Assembly: GCA_903928515.1 (NCBI GenBank) | Contig: CAIYRG010000426.1 | Coordinates: 1-33,822, forward strand | Direction of reading: 5' to 3' | Length of the DNA stretch: 33,822 bases | Origin: an uncultured Alphaproteobacteria bacterium | Lineage (GTDB): Bacteria > Pseudomonadota > Alphaproteobacteria > Micropepsales > Micropepsaceae | Part shown: positions 27,595 through 33,822 of the stretch, one piece after another | Position numbering within the stretch: the stretch's first letter is position 1 | How the letters are laid out: every line of letters starts with the position of its first letter | The notes under the pieces: model-generated | Told to the model about the DNA's origin: nothing | What the model saw: only the letters and a program-made list of their open reading frames with translations | Database searches by the model: none | Made by a program: the position numbers and the translations under genes

Positions 27595-29118
27595 CTACTT
27601 ACCTTCAAGAAACCACTCGCCGTTGGGTTTGCGGCCCACGATTCCTTGGTCTTGCAGTGTGCCTAGCTCTACGGCGATGGCACGGCCGTCTTTGTCGCCG
27701 AGCGCATCCATCAGCCCCATGAAGAATTTGGGGCCGCTTTCCAACGCTTCGCGCACCGACGCCGCCTTTTTCCCACCGGAGATGCGCGGCGAATAGGACG
27801 ACCAATGAATCAGATCGTCCGGCTCGCTCAAATCGCGCGTCATGTCGAAACCGGCGACCGATTGCTCGCCGTGGTCGCTGGTGGGGTCCATCGTCAGCGT
27901 GCGGTGGCCGTGCTCGACAATAAGGTCTTTGCCCACGCGGAAGCGCGTGCACATGGCGCGTTCCACCTCGCCATCGGAAAACACGTCGATATCCTCGTCC
28001 ACCACGAACACATGCTTGACGAGCGGCCGCTTGAGCAGCGCCTCAACCGCCTTGCGCCCGTCACCGGCCTGCTTCTGGCGGATGGCCGCACGGATGTGGT
28101 GCATGCCCACGGCCGAGGGCGGCGCATGTACCGCCTGCACATCCAGCCCCGCGTCTTTCAGCGCGTTCCAGGCCTTCACTTCGGCATCCAGCCCCGACAT
28201 ATGCGCCGCATCGTTGCGGGTGAGAATCTGCCCGCCATGCAGCAACGTGTGATGCAGCACGTCTTTGCGCATGGTGATCGCCGTCACATGGAACAGCGGA
28301 TCGGGGTGCATGGGGCCGTAAAGCCCATACAGCTCGCCGTAGGGGCCTTCGATTTCGGCGTAACCGCGCTCGTCGAAATAGCCTTCGATCACCAACTCGG
28401 CATCGGCGGGCACAGGAATATCGTTCGAGACGCTTTTCACCATCGGCATGGTTTCACCACGCAATTGCGCCACCAACTCGAATTCGTTGACGGGCAGACG
28501 GATGGCCGCACCCAAACACACCAGCGGATGCGCGCCCACGACGAAGCTGACAGGCAAAGTCTCTTTGCGTTCCACAGCTTCCAGATAGATGCGCCGCAAA
28601 TCGCTGATCTGCGTGAGGTTCGCGCGCATGGTGCGCTTGCCCTTCAGCATCAGCCGCCGGAAGCCGACATTCGGTTTGCCGCTCTTCGGATCAACCGTGA
28701 AATCCATCGCTGCCGACAGATACGTCGCGCCATCCAATTCGTGCTGCAGATAGAAGGGCAGCTTGGCGAGATCGATATCATCGCCGGTGATCACCACCTG
28801 CTGCACCGGCGCCTCAACGCGCGATACCTCCGCGACTTCCTGCGGCGTGGCGAGGCGGCGCATATATTCCTGCTGAAGCTCAGCCTCGGAGCAGCCGAAC
28901 GCCATCGCCAGCCGTTTGCGGCTCGCCATTATGCCCGCGGTCATCTCGAAATGCTCAGGCCCCACATCCTTGAACCACGTCGCCTTCGGCGTGGCTTCGA
29001 TCAGGGCTGCGAGATCGATCAGTTCGACATGTTCGTTGTGAACTTCCACCTCGCCCGCTTGCACCAAGCGATTCAGGAAGTTGCGCAGGCGATATTTTTC
29101 GTAATCGAACTCAGCCAT
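27595..29118 (-). CDS. UbiD family decarboxylase
   Basis: MDFTVDPKSGKPNVGFRRLMLKGKRTMRANL, PVSFVVGAHPLVCLGAAIRLPVNEFELVAQLRGETMPMVKS, PADAELVIEGYFDERGYAEIEGPYGELYGLYGP, HVFVVDEDIDVFSDGEVERAMCTRF. Confidence 0.93.
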   Translation of the reverse strand: MAEFDYEKYRLRNFLNRLVQAGEVEVHNEHVELIDLAALIEATPKATWFKDVGPEHFEMTAGIMASRKRLAMAFGCSEAELQQEYMRRLATPQEVAEVSRVEAPVQQVVITGDDIDLAKLPFYLQHELDGATYLSAAMDFTVDPKSGKPNVGFRRLMLKGKRTMRANLTQISDLRRIYLEAVERKETLPVSFVVGAHPLVCLGAAIRLPVNEFELVAQLRGETMPMVKSVSNDIPVPADAELVIEGYFDERGYAEIEGPYGELYGLYGPMHPDPLFHVTAITMRKDVLHHTLLHGGQILTRNDAAHMSGLDAEVKAWNALKDAGLDVQAVHAPPSAVGMHHIRAAIRQKQAGDGRKAVEALLKRPLVKHVFVVDEDIDVFSDGEVERAMCTRFRVGKDLIVEHGHRTLTMDPTSDHGEQSVAGFDMTRDLSEPDDLIHWSSYSPRISGGKKAASVREALESGPKFFMGLMDALGDKDGRAIAVELGTLQDQGIVGRKPNGEWFLEGK

Positions 29119-29136
29119 TGCCGTAGCCCCGGTGGG

Positions 29137-29880
29137 TCAGTGTTTGCCGCGCATCTCGCTCGACGTGTTGATGGTGGCGTGCAGATTGCGCGCGAAATCG
29201 TTGGCGCCTTGCGCGTCCATCGTGCGCGCCGCGCGGGCAAATTCCTTCACGCCGAACAAAGCGGGCGGTGCGATGGCCAGCATCTTGGCGACGAGGCCCT
29301 CGACCGTGGCATGCAGGCTGCCGCCCGCCGCCACCTTGCTGACCAAACCGATGCCGAGCGCCTCTTGCGCCGTCAGCATCTCGGCCGAATAGAACATGTA
29401 CATCAGCGGCTTCAGCGCCACGCGATCCACCATCGAAGACATTGCCATGGTCGGCATGATGCCATGCGCGGTTTCCGGGAATGCGAATTGTGCATCGTGA
29501 TCGGCCACGGTGATATCGGCCACCGCCGTGAGCGCGCAGCCGAAGCCCAGCGCCTTGCCCTGCACTGCCGCCACAACGGGAGCATGCGAGCGGCGGAATG
29601 CGCCATAGGCGTTGAAGATCACTTCGTTCTGCCGGCGCAGCGCCAAGGCTTCGGGTGCGGCTGCTGTGGCACCCGCTGTGGGGCTCATCATCGCGCGCCC
29701 CAAGCAGAAATCGTTGCCAGCGCCGGAGAGCAGGATCACGCGCGTGGCATCGGAGACCGTGCCGATGATCTCACCCAATTCCTTTGCCATCGCGTCGGTG
29801 AAGCGATTGCCTTCGTTGGGGCGATTCAGCGTGACGCGCAGCAGCGCGCCATCCTGTTTGACATCGATCTCTGCGCTCAT
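29137..29880 (-). CDS. Enoyl-CoA hydratase/isomerase family protein
   Basis: LLRVTLNRPNEGNRFTDAMAKELGEII, RVILLSGAGNDFCLGRAM, APVVAAVQGKALGFGCALTAVADITVADHDAQFAFPETAHGIMPTMAM; start ATG at 29880. Confidence 0.92.
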   Translation of the reverse strand: MSAEIDVKQDGALLRVTLNRPNEGNRFTDAMAKELGEIIGTVSDATRVILLSGAGNDFCLGRAMMSPTAGATAAAPEALALRRQNEVIFNAYGAFRRSHAPVVAAVQGKALGFGCALTAVADITVADHDAQFAFPETAHGIMPTMAMSSMVDRVALKPLMYMFYSAEMLTAQEALGIGLVSKVAAGGSLHATVEGLVAKMLAIAPPALFGVKEFARAARTMDAQGANDFARNLHATINTSSEMRGKH

Positions 29881-29888
29881 GACTTCGC

Positions 29889-32279
29889 CTATCCTTGAGA
29901 TTGTTTCGAGTCTTGAATGAGCCGCCACACGCGCTCCGCACTGGCGGGCATTTCCACGTGCGTGATGCCGAATTCCGACAGCGCATCGACCACGGCATTG
30001 ATGACGACAGCGAGCGCCGGTGTTGTGCCGCCTTCACCGCCCGCGCGCACGCCGAGCGGATTGGAGGGCGACGGCACTTCCGAGAGGCCTGTGTCGAACG
30101 AGGGCAATTTGTCGGCGCGCGGCATGGCGTAATCCATGAACGAGGCCGTCAGCAGCTGGCCCGAGTCGGGATCGTAGATCGTGTGTTCCCACAAAGCCTG
30201 GCCGACGCCCTGCACGATTCCGCCATGCGTTTGCCCATGCAGGATCAGCGGATTGATCGCGTGGCCGACATCATCCACCGCCGCGTAGCGCACCAGATCC
30301 ACCACACCGGTTTCGGGATCGATTTCCACCTCGGCCACGTGGCTGCCATAGGGGAAACCGCCGGCGGTGAATTTCACATCGGCCTCGGCGGCAAACCGGC
30401 CTTTCAGATTTTCGGGCAGATCGGCGCGCTCGTTCGCGGCCTGCGCCACATCGAACAGGCCAATGAATTTGTTGGTGTTGGCGACGAAGAAACGCCCATC
30501 GGCAAAATCGACGGTATCTTCCGGCGCATCCAAAACATGCGCGGCAATGGTTCGGCCGCGCGCGATCACCGCCTCGGACGCCCGGCCCATCGCCACGCCC
30601 GCCATGCGCATGGAGCGGCCCGAATGCGAGCCACCGCCCACCGGCACGCGATCCGTGTCGCCCTGCACGAGACGCACCTGATTGAACGGCACACCGAGCC
30701 ATTCCGACACGCATTGCGTGAAGCTGGTCTCATGGCCCTGCCCGCTGGACAGCGTGCCGACCGCCACATCCACCATGCCTTCGGCATGCACCACCACTTC
30801 CGACCATTCGCGCGGATAGCCCATGGTGAGTTCGATGTAATTGGCAACGCCGATGCCGCGCACTTTGCCGCGCGCTTTGGCCTCAAGCTTGCGGGCCGCA
30901 AAGCCATCCCAATCGCCGAGCTTCAGCGCGTCGTCCATCACGCGCTCATATTCGCCGTTGTCGTAAGTGACTCCGGTGGGATTTGTGTAGGGCAGTTCTT
31001 CCGGCGCAATGAAATTCCGGCGGCGAAGCTCGATAGGATCGATGCCGGTTTTGTCCGCGGCCATGTCGATGAGGCGTTCGAGGATAAACATCGCCTCGGG
31101 GCGGCCAGCGCTGCGATAGGGAATCGTCGCAGGCGTATTCGAGACGACAGCTTGCGCATGCACGTAAGCGACGGGGACTTTGTAGACGCCCGAAAGGATG
31201 CCGATGCCTTTGCGCAACGGAATGAACGACGAGGCATAGGCGCCAAGATTGGAGCAATTGCTGCCGCGCATGGCGAGGAATGTGCCGTTCGCATCCAGCG
31301 CCAATTCCATATGCGAAAGCAGATCGCGGCCCTGGTGATCGCTGACAAAGGCTTCCGAACGATTGGCCGTCCACTTCACAGGGCGGCCCACTTTCTTCGA
31401 GGCCCAGGCGGCAAACGGAAATTCGGGGAAGATGGAATTCTTGGTGCCGAAATTGCCGCCGATGTCTTCGGCGACAACCCGCACTTTATCCTCGGGCACG
31501 CCGAGCACGCCTGCGATCTCGCGCTTCTGGCGCACGACGCCGCCGCTGCCCGCATAGACGAGATAGCGACCCGTTTCGGGATCGTAGTGGCCGGTGACAG
31601 AGCGCGCTTCCATCGGCACGCCGGTGACGCGCTGAATCCAGGTATTCAAGCGCACCACGTGCGCGGCGCGCGCGAAGGCGGCTTCGGTGGCTTGCTTGTC
31701 GCCGATGGGGCAATCGAAACATTGGTTGCTGGCAGCACCTTCCCAGACAACAGCCGCGTCTTTGTCTGCGACAGTCGGCGTTGCGGTGGCGGAGGGCAAC
31801 GGATCGTAATCGACGTAGATACGCTCGGCGGCATCCGCCGCTTGATAGGGCGTTTCCGCCAGCACGGCGGCCACCGATTCACCGACGAAGCGCACGCGCC
31901 CTTGCGCCAGCAACGGATAGGGCGAGTCATATTCGAGAAGCGGCACGCCTTTGGAATTCACCAGGATCACGTCGGGCAGCGCCCGCATCATCTCGACCGT
32001 GCCGTGCATAGCGAAATCCGACGGGAGCGGCTTCACGCCATCGGCCAGCAAATCCTCGCCGGTGAACACCGCGACGACGCCGGGCATGTCGCGCGCTTCC
32101 GAAATGTCGATGGCATTGATGGCGGCATGGGCATGCGGCGAGCGCGTGAACGCCGCATAAACCTGATTGGGGAGATTGTGATCGTCGCTGTAACGGCCAC
32201 GGCCGACGATCAGCCGCGAATCCTCCTTGCGGCGGACCGGCTGTCCAATACCAAAACCGTTGGGGTCCGTCCCCGTCAT
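29889..32279 (-). CDS. Xanthine dehydrogenase/CoxL-family molybdopterin-binding subunit
   Basis: GQPVRRKEDSRLIVGRGRYSDDHNLPNQVYAAFTRSPHAHA, DIGGNFGTKNSIFPEF, TIPYRSAGRPEAMFILERLIDMAA, SSGQGHETSFTQ, GVRAGGEGGTTPALAVVINAVVDAL. Confidence 0.94.
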   Translation of the reverse strand: MTGTDPNGFGIGQPVRRKEDSRLIVGRGRYSDDHNLPNQVYAAFTRSPHAHAAINAIDISEARDMPGVVAVFTGEDLLADGVKPLPSDFAMHGTVEMMRALPDVILVNSKGVPLLEYDSPYPLLAQGRVRFVGESVAAVLAETPYQAADAAERIYVDYDPLPSATATPTVADKDAAVVWEGAASNQCFDCPIGDKQATEAAFARAAHVVRLNTWIQRVTGVPMEARSVTGHYDPETGRYLVYAGSGGVVRQKREIAGVLGVPEDKVRVVAEDIGGNFGTKNSIFPEFPFAAWASKKVGRPVKWTANRSEAFVSDHQGRDLLSHMELALDANGTFLAMRGSNCSNLGAYASSFIPLRKGIGILSGVYKVPVAYVHAQAVVSNTPATIPYRSAGRPEAMFILERLIDMAADKTGIDPIELRRRNFIAPEELPYTNPTGVTYDNGEYERVMDDALKLGDWDGFAARKLEAKARGKVRGIGVANYIELTMGYPREWSEVVVHAEGMVDVAVGTLSSGQGHETSFTQCVSEWLGVPFNQVRLVQGDTDRVPVGGGSHSGRSMRMAGVAMGRASEAVIARGRTIAAHVLDAPEDTVDFADGRFFVANTNKFIGLFDVAQAANERADLPENLKGRFAAEADVKFTAGGFPYGSHVAEVEIDPETGVVDLVRYAAVDDVGHAINPLILHGQTHGGIVQGVGQALWEHTIYDPDSGQLLTASFMDYAMPRADKLPSFDTGLSEVPSPSNPLGVRAGGEGGTTPALAVVINAVVDALSEFGITHVEMPASAERVWRLIQDSKQSQG

Positions 32280-32319
32280 TGCCCCACTTCCCCGACCTTA
32301 TTGTTTTTGTTTTAGAACC

Positions 32320-32374
32320 GAAATTTGTCCCGGACAAACGCCGGTGGGAATAGGAATTGCGGGACAGAAATTTC
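32320..32374. repeat. Inverted repeat between CoxL-like and second 3-hydroxyacyl-CoA dehydrogenase genes
   Basis: gaaatttgtcccg (32320-32332) vs cgggacagaaatttc (32360-32374), 2-nt bulge; nested perfect dyad tttgtcc-c-ggacaaa at 32324-32338. Confidence 0.5.
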
Positions 32375-33296
32375 AGGTCTTTTTTGCAGCAGTCTCGGCG
32401 GCCGAGCGCGCCATAAATTCCTTGAAGCGCACGCGCACGGCTTCGGCCTGCTCCGGCGTCCACTCCCGGAAGCCCTTGCCGGTTTTCATGCCCAGCTCGC
32501 CCTTGGCGACCAGCGCATCGAGATAGGGATGCGTGACGGGCGTGACATCCAGATACGGCATCAGCACGTCGTGGATATCCTTGGTGAGGTTCAGACCCAC
32601 CATGTCGGATTGTTCGAGAGGCCCCAACACGGCTAGGCGCGCGCCGAAGCCAAGCTTCACCACATCGTCCAGCGCTTCGGCGTCGCACACGCCCGCCGCG
32701 ACGAGCGCAATCGCTTCGCGCTTGAGCGCGTGCTGCATGCGGTTGCCGATGAAACCGGGAATGTCGCGCTTTACCAGAACGGGGTGACGGCCGATGGCGC
32801 GCAACGACGCCATCATGGATTGCGCGGCGGGGAGATTGTCCGGCGTCATCGTCACCACTTCGACCAGCGGCACGAGATGCGGCGGATTCCAGAAATGCGC
32901 GCCGACGACGCGCGATTTGTTCGTGATGTCGCGGCAAATCTCGGTGATCGGAATGGCCGACGTGTTGCTGGCGAGGATGGCGTCGGGGCGTGCGTGCTTT
33001 TCCAGCGCGGCAAAGATGGATTGCTTGAGCGGCAGTTTTTCGGGTGCGGCCTCGATAATAAGCGCGGCATCGGCCACCGCGTCTTTCAAATCGGCGTGGC
33101 CTGAAACGCGCGCTGTTGCCGAATGATCGGTTTTCAACAGATCGCAGATCTCGCCGATGCGTTTGGGGAGTGCTTCCAGCGCGGACGGAACAGGGTCGTG
33201 CACGCGCACCGTATGTCCGGCGTTGGCGAACAGATACGCGATGCCGTGGCCCATGAGCCCGGCGCCGATGATGGCGATGGTGTCTTTGCCGCTCAC
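32373..33296 (-). CDS. 3-hydroxyacyl-CoA dehydrogenase, NAD-binding family (second copy)
   Basis: IAIIGAGLMGHGIAYLFANAGHTVRVHDP, ASNTSAIPITEICRDI, GAHFWNPPHLVPLVEVVTM, DIPGFIGNRMQHALKREA. Confidence 0.92.
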   Translation of the reverse strand: MSGKDTIAIIGAGLMGHGIAYLFANAGHTVRVHDPVPSALEALPKRIGEICDLLKTDHSATARVSGHADLKDAVADAALIIEAAPEKLPLKQSIFAALEKHARPDAILASNTSAIPITEICRDITNKSRVVGAHFWNPPHLVPLVEVVTMTPDNLPAAQSMMASLRAIGRHPVLVKRDIPGFIGNRMQHALKREAIALVAAGVCDAEALDDVVKLGFGARLAVLGPLEQSDMVGLNLTKDIHDVLMPYLDVTPVTHPYLDALVAKGELGMKTGKGFREWTPEQAEAVRVRFKEFMARSAAETAAKKT

Positions 33297-33314
33297 TTCA
33301 AAAGCATCTCGATC

Positions 33315-33590
33315 TCATTCCTCATCACGAGGAGGAGCCATGCCGCCGTAGATACGGCCTGCGGCCGAGTAGAGCGCCAGGAGCCCGAACTCGATCAACA
33401 CAATCTTCCCCGGTTCCATACCGTGTTCTTTGTAGTAAAAGGCCGTGCCGACTAGCGCTGCTACACCTGCGAACCAGCCGACGACAAAGATTCGTCCTTG
33501 AATATTGTTTGGACGAATGCGGCGAAACGGTCCCCAACGAAACCACGGTTCCTTAGCGTAGCCGCGATTGCGTTCCCAAAAATCGCGCAT
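33315..33590 (-). CDS. Small hypothetical membrane protein (two predicted TM segments)
   Basis: GRIFVVGWFAGVAALVGTAFYY and IVLIEFGLLALYSAAGRIYGG hydrophobic stretches; no family recognised. Confidence 0.6.
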   Translation of the reverse strand: MRDFWERNRGYAKEPWFRWGPFRRIRPNNIQGRIFVVGWFAGVAALVGTAFYYKEHGMEPGKIVLIEFGLLALYSAAGRIYGGMAPPRDEE

Positions 33591-33614
33591 GTGCCTCGCC
33601 CAAACAGTGCTGCA

Positions 33615-33822
33615 TCACCCAGCCGTGTAGCCGCCATCGACATACATGACCTGGCCGGTGCAGAAGTCGGAGGCTGGCGACAGCAGGTAGATCGCCATGC
33701 CCATCAGATCTTCCACCTCGCCCAAGCGCTTTAACGGAATGCGCGAGAGCGAACGGGCGCGCGTCGCTTGGCCCACTTCGCTATCGCCCCACATCCATTC
33801 GGTGAGTTGCGAGCGGAAGACC
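33615..33822 (-). CDS. SDR family oxidoreductase, C-terminal part (continues beyond window)
   Basis: Translation of the complement ending at TGA 33617-33615: VFRSQLTEWMWGDSEVGQATRARSLSRIPLKRLGEVEDLMGMAIYLLSPASDFCTGQVMYVDGGYTAG*. Absent from the ORF track because its start lies outside the window. Confidence 0.88.
   Translation of the reverse strand, partial: VFRSQLTEWMWGDSEVGQATRARSLSRIPLKRLGEVEDLMGMAIYLLSPASDFCTGQVMYVDGGYTAG

Noticed and set aside
27805-29898. 697-aa plus-strand ORF spanning the antisense of UbiD and enoyl-CoA hydratase genes
   Set aside because: Antisense shadow ORF; low-complexity H/R/A composition and runs across two genuine genes.
29889-32279. Aerobic carbon monoxide dehydrogenase (form I CoxL)
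   Set aside because: The loop is PYRSAGR, not the AYRCSFR signature of CO-oxidising CoxL, and no coxM/coxS is adjacent.
29895-32315. 806-aa plus-strand ORF opposite the CoxL-like gene
   Set aside because: His/Arg/Ala-rich translation with no recognisable motifs; typical antisense shadow ORF of a GC-rich coding gene.

Overview
GC-rich, proteobacterial-type window (pgeF-prs order suggests Alphaproteobacteria). It opens with two housekeeping genes (pgeF 3' part, prs) and then becomes an almost uninterrupted catabolic gene island. The island contains: SDR (with an in-frame amber codon) + 3-hydroxyacyl-CoA dehydrogenase; cyclase-family hydrolase; cupin; DUF849/BKACE enzyme; MalM-like and DUF5519-like proteins; LysR regulator; a tightly coupled seven-gene run (HyuA, HyuB, 4,5-dihydroxyphthalate-decarboxylase-like protein, two M24-fold proteins with degraded metal sites, MmgE/PrpD, gamma-resorcylate-decarboxylase-like amidohydrolase); two paralogous Tat-type IorB molybdenum hydroxylase subunits with one IorA; CHRD protein; CocE/NonD hydrolase; FkbM methyltransferase; UbiD decarboxylase; enoyl-CoA hydratase; CoxL-like molybdenum hydroxylase; a second 3-hydroxyacyl-CoA dehydrogenase and a second SDR (partial). 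At least two families of palindromic intergenic repeats sit between genes. The best candidate for an undescribed system is the LysR-associated HyuAB/M24/M24/PrpD/decarboxylase operon, with nearby molybdenum hydroxylases and decarboxylases. It is probably a degradation pathway for an N-heterocyclic or carboxylated aromatic compound; the substrate is inference only. No tRNA, rRNA, CRISPR array or transposase was recognised. All family assignments come from reading motifs without database searches.
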